Source: Fundidesulfovibrio agrisoli
GTDB taxonomy: Bacteria > Desulfobacterota > Desulfovibrionia > Desulfovibrionales > Desulfovibrionaceae
Assembly: GCF_022808715.1 (NCBI RefSeq)
Contig: NZ_JAKZKX010000003.1
Span: 1-64,000 of the forward strand
DNA: 64,000 nucleotides
Reading direction: 5' to 3'
The position numbers and the translations under genes were made by a program. Positions 53,107-61,576 of the stretch are shown one piece after another (position 1 is the first letter of the stretch; each line of letters begins with the position of its first letter). A model generated the notes under the pieces. It was not told the origin of the DNA and did not search any database. It saw only the letters and a list, made by a program, of their open reading frames with translations.

Positions 53107-53624
53107 GCGCGGAGCATTCCGGCCCGGACCCGCGCGAGGCGGCCTGCAGGCTGCACATCAACAAGGTGCTCTACCTGCGCGCCCTGGAGGCCCGCAAGAC
53201 CCGCCAGGACGACATCAAGGACCTGCTCGGGGCCACCCGGCCGGACCTCTCGCCCGAGGCGGCGGCCTGCGTGGCCGAGACCGTGCCCGCGCTCCTGCCC
53301 GAGCTGCACCGCAAGTGGATCGGCATGTTCGTGGAGACGCTCTTCGCCACTGCCGGCATGGAGCAGATCGTGGTGCTCTGCGACGGCTCGGAGGACAACA
53401 ACGCCGCCCTGGCCCTGGCCTACGTGATGTTCCTGGAGTCGGAGCGCATGGAGAAGCAGATGGCCGCCGACCTGGAGCACGTGGAGAGCCTGGGCGGGGC
53501 GGGCGTGGCCGAGGTGGCCGCAACCCTCTGCGCCCGGCTGGACGGCCTGGAGGCCGAGGTGCTCAAGGAGCGCGAGGAGAAGGCCAGGCTCTACGCCGCC
53601 AACAAGGGCCGCACAGTGCATTAG
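53103..53624 (+). CDS. Hypothetical protein coupled to uraA
   Basis: I do not recognise this 173-residue protein. It is soluble and mostly helical: an N-terminal helix (REAACRLHINKVLYLRALEARKTRQDDIKDLL), a segment with LPELHRKWIGMFVETLFATAGMEQIVVLCDGSEDNNAALALAYVMFLESERMEKQM, and a C-terminal coiled coil (AARLDGLEAEVLKEREEKARLYAA). The start overlaps the uraA stop (ATGA). Co-expression with uracil salvage is the only clue. The name DUF is not assigned here. Confidence 0.6.
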   Translation: MSAEHSGPDPREAACRLHINKVLYLRALEARKTRQDDIKDLLGATRPDLSPEAAACVAETVPALLPELHRKWIGMFVETLFATAGMEQIVVLCDGSEDNNAALALAYVMFLESERMEKQMAADLEHVESLGGAGVAEVAATLCARLDGLEAEVLKEREEKARLYAANKGRTVH

Positions 53625-53647
53625 GACGGTGGTCCGATTCTCCGGGC

Positions 53648-53774
53648 CCGTTCCCGGTCGCCGTGGCCCGCTCGGGCCCGGGGCTGATCAAGCTGCCGGG
53701 GCGGACGCCCCTCTGGCGCAGGCGCCAGCGCAAGATCACCCCCGCGCCGAGCGGGCCACGGCGACCGGGAACGG
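53648..53774. repeat. 127-base element with 28-bp perfect terminal inverted repeat
   Basis: Bases 53648-53675 and 53747-53774 are exact reverse complements, 28 of 28. The 71-base interior contains two further perfect hairpins, GGGGCG-GA-CGCCCC (53698-53711) and TGGCG-CAGG-CGCCA (53715-53728). The gap 53625-53929 has no gene. The fold would be a long stem closing a two-branched loop. There is no target-site duplication and no transposase. It could be a structured RNA, a mobile-element relic or an unusual attenuator before greA. Confidence 0.85.
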
Positions 53775-53857
53775 ACCCCGGCCGGCCATCGCGGCGCGCA
53801 GGCCCTGCCCCCTTGACCGCGGCCGGGAGCTGCCTTAAGAATGACCAACCGGATTGA

Positions 53858-53893
53858 GCCCGGGACCGCAAGGTTCCGGGCCAGTCATTTTTT
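53858..53893 (+). terminator. Hairpin with GCAA loop and T-tract before greA
   Basis: GCCCGGGACC pairs with GGTTCCGGGC around the tetraloop GCAA (53858-53881, one G-U). A run of T starts at 53887, six bases after the stem. It may end the upp-uraA transcript or act as an attenuator in the greA leader. Confidence 0.55.
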
Positions 53894-53929
53894 TATTCCG
53901 CGTCCCCAGGACGATTCGAGGTGCCGAAC

Positions 53930-54418
53930 ATGCAGAACATCCCCATTTCCGTCGAAGGCTACAGGCGTTTGGAAAAGGAACTGGACAACCTGAAGAAGGA
54001 ACGTCCCGCCGTCATCGAGGCCATCAAGGAGGCCCGCGAGGAAGGCGACCTGAAGGAGAACGCCGGCTACGACGCCGCGCGCGAGCGCCAGGGCATGCTG
54101 GAAGCCCGCATCCGCTACCTGGAGGGCCGCCTGGGCACCTGCCGCGTCATCGACCTGGCCACCCTGGACGGCGAAAAGGCCATCTTCGGGGCCACCGTTG
54201 AAATCGAGGACGTCAACACCGGCGAGAGCAAGACCTACACCCTGCTTGGCCCGGACGAGTCCGAGCCCTCCAAGGGCAGCATCTCCATCCTTTCCCCCGT
54301 GGCCCAGGCCATGATCGGCAAGGAGGAGGGCGACGAGTTCATCGTGGACGCCCCGCGCGGCAAGATCCAGTACGAAATCGTCTCCATCCGCTTCCTGGGC
54401 CCCCAGGCCCAGTCCTGA
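53930..54418 (+). CDS. greA: Transcription elongation factor GreA
   Basis: GreA rescues backtracked RNA polymerase by stimulating transcript cleavage. The 162-residue length is typical. The N-terminal coiled coil has the acidic tip KEAREEGDLKENAGYDAARE (the Asp/Glu needed for cleavage) and the C-terminal FKBP-like domain has VEIEDVNTGESKTYTLLG and SPVAQAMIGKEEGDEF. I choose ATG 53930, with GAGGTG six bases upstream; the GTG nine bases earlier is an alternative. A strong terminator follows. The structured leader before it is unusual. Confidence 0.95.
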   Translation: MQNIPISVEGYRRLEKELDNLKKERPAVIEAIKEAREEGDLKENAGYDAARERQGMLEARIRYLEGRLGTCRVIDLATLDGEKAIFGATVEIEDVNTGESKTYTLLGPDESEPSKGSISILSPVAQAMIGKEEGDEFIVDAPRGKIQYEIVSIRFLGPQAQS

Positions 54419-54438
54419 TCGCGGCGAGCGAACGCACG

Positions 54439-54466
54439 AGACCCCGGCCCCGGCCGGGGTCTTTTT
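54439..54466 (+). terminator. greA terminator
   Basis: AGACCCCGG and CCGGGGTCT pair around a short GC-rich loop, followed by TTTT (54439-54466). Confidence 0.9.
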
Positions 54467-54609
54467 GTTTGCGACACCCAGGACGCAAGGGGCGGGGCGG
54501 GTCCGTCACCCCCTTGCCACAAAGCCCCGCATCCTATAGGTGGTGCGGGTTTGCCCGCGAAGCCGGGCGGTGTCTCTGGCAAGGCACGCAATCTCAACTG
54601 GAGGCTGAC

Positions 54610-55398
54610 ATGAAACGCATCTGGATTCTGGCTCTGGCGCTTCTTCTGATCGGTTTCACCGGAATGGCGCAGGCGGCCGACGGCTCCTGGGACGCCGTGA
54701 AAAAGGCCGGCAAGCTCGTCATCGGCCTGGACGACTCCTTCCCCCCCATGGGCTTCAAGCAGGATGACGGCAAGCTGGTGGGCTTCGACATCGACGCCGC
54801 CGAAGAGCTGGGCAAGCGCCTGGGCATCAAGATCGAGTGGCAGCCCACCGCCTGGGACGGCGTGATCCTCTCGCTCGACTCCAAGAAGTTCGACTGCATC
54901 TGGAACGGCATGACCATCACCCCTGAGCGCGCCGAGAAGGTGCTGTTCACCAAGCCCTACATCATGGACGGCCAGATCGCCGTGGTGAAGGCCGACAGCA
55001 AGGTGAAGGGCTTCGCCGAGCTGGGCGGCAAGGTCATCGGCGTGCAGAAGGGCTCCTCCGCGGTCGAGGCAGTGAAGAAGCTGCCCAAGGCCCCCTCCGA
55101 GGTGAAGGAATACGACGCCAACCCCAAGGCCTTCCTCGATCTGGACGCCGGCCGCCTGGCCGCCGTGGTGATCGACAACGTTTCCGGCCGCTACTTCGTC
55201 TCCACCAACCCCGGCAAGTACAAGGTCGTGCCCGGCTTCATCACCAAGGAGCCCTTCGGCATCGCCTTCCGCAAGGCCGACAAGGACCTGGAGGCCCAGG
55301 TGCAGAAGACCCTGGACCAGATGGTCGCCGACGGCACCATGGCCAAGATCAGCAAGAAGTGGTTCGGCGAGGACATCGCCAACCCCAAGAAGTGGTAA
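54610..55398 (+). CDS. Polar amino acid ABC transporter, binding protein
   Basis: This 262-residue periplasmic binding protein has a signal peptide (MKRIWILALALLLIGFTGMAQA) and the family 3 pattern for amino acids: LVIGLDDSFPPMGFKQDDGKLVGFDIDAAEELGKRLG, then FDCIWNGMTITPERAEKVLFTKPY, KVIGVQKGSSAVEA and FGIAFRKADKDL. The DSFPPMGF start and EWQPTAWDGVI resemble cystine- and glutamine-type binders. GGAGG precedes the ATG. The permease and ATPase follow in the same direction. A GC-rich hairpin separates it from the permease, a common way to keep binding protein in excess. Confidence 0.93.
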   Translation: MKRIWILALALLLIGFTGMAQAADGSWDAVKKAGKLVIGLDDSFPPMGFKQDDGKLVGFDIDAAEELGKRLGIKIEWQPTAWDGVILSLDSKKFDCIWNGMTITPERAEKVLFTKPYIMDGQIAVVKADSKVKGFAELGGKVIGVQKGSSAVEAVKKLPKAPSEVKEYDANPKAFLDLDAGRLAAVVIDNVSGRYFVSTNPGKYKVVPGFITKEPFGIAFRKADKDLEAQVQKTLDQMVADGTMAKISKKWFGEDIANPKKW

Positions 55399-55422
55399 CG
55401 CTTCGGCTTCCTTGACGATTGC

Positions 55423-55449
55423 GGGGGCCCGGCGCGCCGGGCCCCCTTT
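55423..55449 (+). terminator. Hairpin between binding protein and permease
   Basis: A perfect 24-base palindrome (half-site GGGGGCCCGGCG) followed by TTT. It can serve as a partial terminator or mRNA 3'-end protector. Confidence 0.6.
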
Positions 55450-55488
55450 GACGCGCAACAGGCCTCCCGCGCATCCGGGCGGCCCAAA

Positions 55489-56551
55489 ATGAATCCCCGC
55501 AGGCACCGTGCAGTGAGAAACCCCGCCCTGAGCTCTTCCAACCCGTCACGCCCGGCCATGATCCTGGCCTTGCTCTGCGTGCTGTGCGCGGGCCTCCTCC
55601 ACGGACCATTCCAGGCCCACGCGGCCGACGTGGACGAACTCATGCGCCAGGGCCGCGACGCCATGGCCGAAGGCCGCCTGGAGGACGCCGAGGCCGCCTA
55701 CCTGGCCGTGCCCGCACCCGGCGCCGGCGACCAGGAGGACGAGGGCGAGTACGCCTCCGCGCGCATGCAGGTGGCGCGGCTGCGCCTGGCCCGGGAGGAC
55801 TACGACGGCGCGGTGCAGGCCGCCCGCGACGTGCTGGCCCACTTCTCCGGCCATGCCGAGGCCAAGAACCTCATCGCCTCCATCGAGCGCGACCGCATGC
55901 CGACCTGGGAGCGCTTCCTCAAGGACTGCCAGCGCTTCCTGCCCTCGCTGCTCTCCGGCGCGGCCATGACGCTGCTGCTGGTGTTCTGCACCATCATCAT
56001 TTCGCCCGTGGGCGGGCTCATCATCGCCCTGGGCCGCCTGAGCTCCTTCAGGGTGCTGCGCATGCCCTGCTGGTTCATCATCTGGCTCTTCCGGGGCACG
56101 CCGCTTCTGCTGCAGCTCTTTTTCATCTACTACGGCCTGCCGTCGCTGGGCATAACGCTGAAGCCCCTCACGGCGGCGCTCATCGGCCTGGGCGTGAACT
56201 ACTCGGCCTACCTGGCGGAGATCATCCGCGCGGGCATCGAGTCCATCCCCGCAGGGCAGATGGAGGCGGCCAAGGCCCTGGGCATGACCTACGGCCAGGC
56301 CATGCGCCGGGTCATCATCCCGCAGACCTACAAGCGCCTGATACCGCCGGTGGCCAACGAGTTCACCGCGCTCATCAAGGACACGGCCCTGGTCTCCACC
56401 ATCGCCATGGTGGAGCTGATGCGCGCGGCCGACCAGATGTTCAACACCTATTTCAACGTCACGGCCATCATCCTGGCGGGCGTGATCTACCTCTTCTTCA
56501 CCACGGTGTTCACGTTCATTTTCGAGCGCATCGAGGAGCGGGTGGGAGTCT

Positions 56552-56565
<14 letters not shown>
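55489..56565 (+). CDS. Polar amino acid ABC transporter permease with exported helical N-terminal extension
   Basis: This 358-residue permease is longer than family average (about 220). Residues 24-45 (MILALLCVLCAGLLHGPFQAHA) look like a signal peptide or extra membrane anchor; residues about 47-135 form TPR-like helical pairs (VDELMRQGRDAMAEGRLEDAEAAYLAV, RLRLAREDYDGAVQAARDVLAHFSGHAEAKNLIASI). The usual permease then follows: FLPSLLSGAAMTLLLVFCTIIIS, FRGTPLLLQLFFIYYGLP and the EAA loop AAKALGMTYGQAMRRVIIPQ, which contacts the ATPase. The extension should lie in the periplasm and could touch the binding protein. The start is uncertain: ATG 55489 or ATG 55558. The stop overlaps the ATPase gene by 14 bases. 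Confidence 0.87.
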
Positions 56566-57331
<766 letters not shown>

Positions 57332-57373
57332 CGCCGGTTTTCGCCCTCCCGAGGGCTTGATCTTCCCAAATGA

Positions 57374-57406
57374 AAAAAGCCGACGGGCATTGCCCGTCGG
57401 CTTTTT
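57374..57406. terminator. Bidirectional terminator after the ABC operon
   Basis: AAAAAGCCGACGGGC (57374-57388) pairs perfectly with 57392-57406 (ending CTTTTT) around ATT. Confidence 0.93.
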
Positions 57407-57431
57407 GCGTTCTGAAGACTCGCGCCGTGGG

Positions 57432-57525
57432 CGCGAAGCGGGAGGGGAGTCCAGAGGGCCGAAGGCCCTTTGGCGGGAGAGCGCAGAGAGGGCGGAGCCC
57501 TTTCTGCCCGCCGGAGGCGTTCCCC
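57432..57525 (-). repeat. Dispersed palindromic repeat, copies D and D'
   Basis: Read on the minus strand, D (57473-57432) has CCAAAGGGCC, loop TTC, GGCCCTCTGG, then TCCCC and CCCGCTTCGCG. D' (57520-57485) repeats the theme with GCCTCCGGCGG, AGAAAGGGC and GCCCTCTCT. The orientation is opposite to copies A and B. Confidence 0.65.
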
Positions 57526-57530
57526 CCGTA

Positions 57531-58814
57531 CTACGCCCCCGCCTGCTCCTGCCCCTCGTCCTCGCCGTCCTTCCCTGCCCTGAAGCAGTGCCTGGCCCAG
57601 CGGGCGGCCTCCAGGTAATCCCTGGCGGCGCCGAAGCGGTTGACCTTCTGGCCTTCCAGGATGGCGGTGACGTCGCAGAACTGGTTCTGGTCCACGCAGG
57701 CGAGCAGGTCCAGCCAGGGGGCGAGCATGTTGCGCTCCCCGGTGAGGGCGGCCTTGATGCGCGGGTCCATGGGCATGGTGCCCACCAGCTCCTCCATGGG
57801 TTGGTCGAGCATGGCGTCCAGCAGGGAGAACAGGCCCAGCAGGAACATGGAGCGCGGCGGCAGCGGGGAGGACGCGGCCCTGGCCGCGATCTTCTCCAGG
57901 AAGGCCCCGCGCTGCAGCGAGAGGTAGCCCAGTTCCTCGCCCTTGGGGGTGGAGTCGAGGCTCGAGACCAGGGCCATCATGGCCCAGTGCTTGAACGAGG
58001 TGTCGCCCAGGATGGCCACGGCGTGCTCGATGGAGCTGACCGTGCGGCCCAGGCCCATGCCCGGCGAGTTGACGTAGCGCAGCAGGCGGTAGCTCAGGAA
58101 GGCGTCCTTGGCGATGGGCGCGGCCAGCTCGGCGAAGGTGGAGTCCTCCTTGAGCAGGGCGGAGATGAGCTCCATGCGCGTCAAGTTGTTCACCGAGAGC
58201 TTGCGGCCCTTCACGATCTCGGGGCGGCCGAAGAAGGTGCCCGCGAAATAGTCGAAGGCCAGGGCCTTGGACCCGGCGAAGGCCTCCCAGGTGTCGATTC
58301 CCGCCACCATGAGCTTGACCGGGAAAGGTTTGAGCTGCTTGCGCGCCTTGGCCAGTTGGAGGGGGCTCAGAAGCGTGAGGTCCAGAATGACCATGCTGGC
58401 GTAGCGCAGCAGATGCTCATGCTGGGCGCAGTCGCCTTCGAAGCGCAGGGCGATGGAGTAGCCGTAGTCCTGCAGGAACTCGAGGACCTCCGCGAGGTTG
58501 GCGCGCGTGCAGTGCTCGGGGCTGACCACCAGGTCGCAGAGGTCCATGGGCAGCAGGTGCACCTCGGGCGCGTCGAGCATGGGGTCGGGCACGTTGATGA
58601 GCAGGCGGTCGCACTCCTCGAGCAGGTTCTGCAGCTCGGAGGCCCCGTCGGTCACCAGCCAGGAGAAGGCCTGCACGTCGGAGTGGGCGGGGGTGCCCGG
58701 GTGCAGGCAGGAGCGCGCAACGACCTCGTGCGCGTAGATGGTCTTGTCTCTGTCGAAAACCGGGTGGCGGGAGAGAAAGCACGCTGCCGACTCGGACTGG
58801 TCCTGCTGGAGCAT
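57531..58814 (-). CDS. HDOD protein with degenerate EAL half (YuxH type)
   Basis: This 427-residue cytosolic signalling protein has an N-terminal EAL-like fold (SRHPVFDRDKTIYAHEVVARS, then VILDLTLL) with the catalytic EAL and metal residues lost, so it should not cleave cyclic-di-GMP. The HDOD domain (about 210-400) has FAELAAPIAKDAFLSYRLLRYVNSPGMGL and VAILGDTSFKHWAMMAL, without the HD metal pair. Such proteins act as scaffolds in stress or motility control. It is a single gene, convergent with the ABC operon. A paralogue of the same architecture lies 1.3 kb away on the other strand. Confidence 0.85.
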   Translation of the reverse strand: MLQQDQSESAACFLSRHPVFDRDKTIYAHEVVARSCLHPGTPAHSDVQAFSWLVTDGASELQNLLEECDRLLINVPDPMLDAPEVHLLPMDLCDLVVSPEHCTRANLAEVLEFLQDYGYSIALRFEGDCAQHEHLLRYASMVILDLTLLSPLQLAKARKQLKPFPVKLMVAGIDTWEAFAGSKALAFDYFAGTFFGRPEIVKGRKLSVNNLTRMELISALLKEDSTFAELAAPIAKDAFLSYRLLRYVNSPGMGLGRTVSSIEHAVAILGDTSFKHWAMMALVSSLDSTPKGEELGYLSLQRGAFLEKIAARAASSPLPPRSMFLLGLFSLLDAMLDQPMEELVGTMPMDPRIKAALTGERNMLAPWLDLLACVDQNQFCDVTAILEGQKVNRFGAARDYLEAARWARHCFRAGKDGEDEGQEQAGA

Positions 58815-59040
58815 ACGACAACCGGGCCTCGTCTAAACTGTTGATACAACGTATGGTTCTGAAAACACAGAAAAAAAGCGGCAGACGCCTCTTTAAGCTG
58901 TTTTGCTTCCGCTTGCAAGCTCGTCGGGAGTATGCGTCGTGTCCGTAACTATCGGCCGGTGTGGATTCCCGGCGTGCCCGAATGGCTCCGGGGGCGCTCG
59001 ATCACTTGACCGCGCGGCGCAAAGCGGTACATTTCGCCGC

Positions 59041-59469
59041 ATGCGCAACGTCTCTTTTTTGTTCCTCGCGCTTCTTGCCCTCCCGTTGCTGATCCCCGCA
59101 CTGAGCGGCTCCGCCCACGCCACCGACCGCTGGGGCGTGACAGCGCCCCAGGCGCCCGTGGCCCCGGACGGCCAGGCCGTCCTGGGCGTGCGCGGCCTGC
59201 CGGAACCAAGGCTGCGGGGCTCCCGGTGCGAAGTGAAGGGCCCGGGCGGGCGCACGGCGCGCCAGCATACGTCCCCCGAGCGGGACGAGCTGCGCTACCC
59301 CGCGGACTTCGGGGCGCCAAGCCCCATGCCCCAGGGGTTGTACCGGGTGCGCTGGCGCGCCGGCCGGGACTGCCGCCAGGCCAACTTCCTGGTGCTGGAT
59401 GCGGCCCACCCCATCAAGAACGCCGAGGAACTGCAACGGCAGGCCGGCCAGGCCGGGCGCTGCCGCTGA
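59041..59469 (+). CDS. Small exported protein, unknown function
   Basis: I do not recognise this 142-residue protein. A signal peptide ([27 protein letters not shown]) is clear. The mature part has a beta-rich pattern with [38 protein letters not shown] and [20 protein letters not shown], with two or three Cys that could form a disulfide. An Ig-like or carbohydrate-type fold is possible. The start at 59041 has only a weak ribosome site; the frame continues upstream for 46 codons without support. It is 35 bases from the next gene and could be co-transcribed. Confidence 0.5.
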   Translation: MRNVSFLFLALLALPLLIPALSGSAHATDRWGVTAPQAPVAPDGQAVLGVRGLPEPRLRGSRCEVKGPGGRTARQHTSPERDELRYPADFGAPSPMPQGLYRVRWRAGRDCRQANFLVLDAAHPIKNAEELQRQAGQAGRCR

Positions 59470-59504
59470 GGCCGCGCCGCATAACATACTTTTCAGGAGT
59501 GCAC

Positions 59505-59999
59505 ATGACCGACGCCGAACGCTACAAACGCATGTACCCCGTCAGCTGGGAGCAGCTCCAGCGGGACTGCCGGGCCCTCTCCTGGCGGCTGATGTCCCTG
59601 GGGCCGTGGAAGGGCATCTACGCCATCACCAAGGGCGGCCTGATCCCGGCGGCCATCATCGCCCGCGAGCTGGACATCCGGCTCATCGACACCATCTGCG
59701 TGGCCAGCTACGAGGGGCAGGTGCAGGGCGAAGGCGTGCGCGTGCTCAAGGGCGTGCAGGGCGACGGCGAGGGCTGGCTCCTGGTGGACGACCTGGTGGA
59801 CACCGGCCGCACCGCCGTGGCCGTGCGCGAGATGCTGCCCAAGGCCCACTTCGCCACGGTGTACGCCAAGCCCGAAGGCCGCCCCCTGGTGGACACCTTC
59901 ATCACCGAGGTCAGCCAGGACACCTGGATCCTCTTCCCGTGGGACTCCCAGCCCCAGTTCGTGCAGCCCATCGCCCAGTGCGCGGCCCCCATGGGTTGA
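59505..59999 (+). CDS. gpt: Xanthine phosphoribosyltransferase
   Basis: Gpt makes XMP or GMP from xanthine or guanine and PRPP. The 164-residue protein has the Gpt opening ([19 protein letters not shown]), then the loop [21 protein letters not shown], the PRPP motif [13 protein letters not shown] and the C-terminal [20 protein letters not shown], the base-binding end. CAGGAG precedes the ATG at 59505. It complements uracil salvage at 51 kb. The lysine/glycine KGG loop is standard. Confidence 0.94.
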   Translation: MTDAERYKRMYPVSWEQLQRDCRALSWRLMSLGPWKGIYAITKGGLIPAAIIARELDIRLIDTICVASYEGQVQGEGVRVLKGVQGDGEGWLLVDDLVDTGRTAVAVREMLPKAHFATVYAKPEGRPLVDTFITEVSQDTWILFPWDSQPQFVQPIAQCAAPMG

Positions 60000-60141
60000 A
60001 GCCTTGATGACTGCATGTCGGACGGCGCTTGACGTGAGGTCGCAATTGACTGATTCTTAAAGAACAAGACCCTGGGAACAAGCCGATAGTCCGTACGAGC
60101 CGCGCCTCCCCGGTCATCATGCCAGAGTAAATGGAGAGCGC

Positions 60142-61422
60142 ATGAGCGACGTACATGACCCCGCCAATACGGACATGCCCGCCTTTGATTTCATGGTGGC
60201 CCGGCAACCCATCTTCAACCGCAAGCTCGAAACCTTCGGTTATGAGGTCCTCTTCAGAACCTGCGACGGCGACAACTGCGCCCTGATCTCCAATTACGAC
60301 GAAGCCACCAACAGGATCATCGCCGACGGCTTCGCCCTGGCCGCCAAGGGCGTGAGGCAGGACCAGAAGCTCACCGTCAACGTGGGGCTGGAGAACATCA
60401 TCTCGCGCGATGTGCTGGCCCTGCCGGCCGGCAAGGTCATCCTGGAGGTGCCCTGCACGGCCGAGGCCTCCCCCGAGTTCATCGCCGCCTGCAAGGGCCT
60501 CAAGGGCGCGGGCTACGTCTTCCTGCTGGACAACTTCACGCCCGAGGCCGCCGAGGGCAAGGCGGAGCTGCTGCGCCTGGCGAGCTTCATCAAGGTGCCG
60601 GTGGGCGAGAACCCTGGCCAGCAGATGGCGCGCGTCCGGGCGGGGCTGCAGGGCTGGAAGGGAAAGCTGGTGGCTTCGCGGCTGGAGACCTGGAAGGCCT
60701 TCGAGAGCTGCAAGTTCCAGGGTTTCGACTACTTCCAGGGCTTCTTCTTCGCCCGCCCGCAGGAGCTCACGGGCAAACGGCTCTCCACACACAAGCTCAC
60801 CCGGCTCAGGTTGCTCAAGGAGCTGGCCGACGATTCGGCCGACATGGACGCCATCGTGCGCAACATCTCCACCGATGTGGCCCTGAGCGTGCGGCTGCTG
60901 CACTTCGTGAACTCGGCGGCCTTCGCCATGACCCACCGGGTGGACACCCTGCACCGCGCGGCCTCCCTGGTGGGGACCAACACCCTGCGAAAGTGGGCCC
61001 TGGCGGCCGTGCTCTCCGACATCGACCCCTCCGACCGGGGGCGCGAACTCTGCTACCGCACGCTGCACCTGGCCAACTTCCTGTCCCTGCTGGGCAAGCG
61101 CGCGCCCGGCGGCTACACCCCGGACAAGCTCTTCCTGCTCGGGCTCCTGAGCCACGTGGACGCCTTCCTGGGCGAATCCATGCGCGACATCGTGGACGAC
61201 ATGCCCCTCAGCGATGACCTCAAGCGGGCCCTGCTGCGCGATGAAAGCGAGCCCCTCTCCCGCTTTTCGGTCCTGGGCGACAGCGTGAGGCTGGACGCCT
61301 GGGACACGGCCAGGGCGCAGCTCTCCGGGCTGAACATCCCCCTGCCCGCCGCGGCGGACCTGTACATGCAGGCCGGGGAGGCTACCGGCCTGGTCTATCA
61401 GCAGATGGCGGGGACGAACTGA
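60142..61422 (+). CDS. HDOD protein with EAL-like N-terminus, paralogue
   Basis: This 426-residue paralogue of the 57.5 kb HDOD protein has better conserved EAL surroundings: FMVARQPIFNRKLETFGYEVLFR, LTVNVGLENIISRDV, VILEVPC and FLLDNFTPE, but the EAL triplet is EVL, so activity is doubtful. The HDOD half (about 215-400) has LLKELADDSADMDAIVRNISTDVALSVRLLHFVNSAAF and ASLVGTNTLRKWALAAVLS. The architecture is that of CdgJ/YuxH regulators of motility. GGAGAG precedes the ATG. Its own promoter must lie in the 142 bases after gpt. Confidence 0.87.
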   Translation: MSDVHDPANTDMPAFDFMVARQPIFNRKLETFGYEVLFRTCDGDNCALISNYDEATNRIIADGFALAAKGVRQDQKLTVNVGLENIISRDVLALPAGKVILEVPCTAEASPEFIAACKGLKGAGYVFLLDNFTPEAAEGKAELLRLASFIKVPVGENPGQQMARVRAGLQGWKGKLVASRLETWKAFESCKFQGFDYFQGFFFARPQELTGKRLSTHKLTRLRLLKELADDSADMDAIVRNISTDVALSVRLLHFVNSAAFAMTHRVDTLHRAASLVGTNTLRKWALAAVLSDIDPSDRGRELCYRTLHLANFLSLLGKRAPGGYTPDKLFLLGLLSHVDAFLGESMRDIVDDMPLSDDLKRALLRDESEPLSRFSVLGDSVRLDAWDTARAQLSGLNIPLPAAADLYMQAGEATGLVYQQMAGTN

Positions 61423-61576
61423 AAACCACCTGCGGGAACGCAGTAATTCCGCCAGGACGCTTGAAGATTTGCACCGCATGAGACACAATGGAACCATGCG
61501 GAGGCCTGCTGGTTACGCCGCGTTGCTGGCAACGGCGCAATACGCAACATCTTCGTCCGCCATCACGGCCGGGCGG

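Noticed and set aside
53648..53774. MITE or insertion sequence
   Set aside because: There is no target-site duplication at the ends (flanks differ) and no transposase; left as a repeat of unknown nature.
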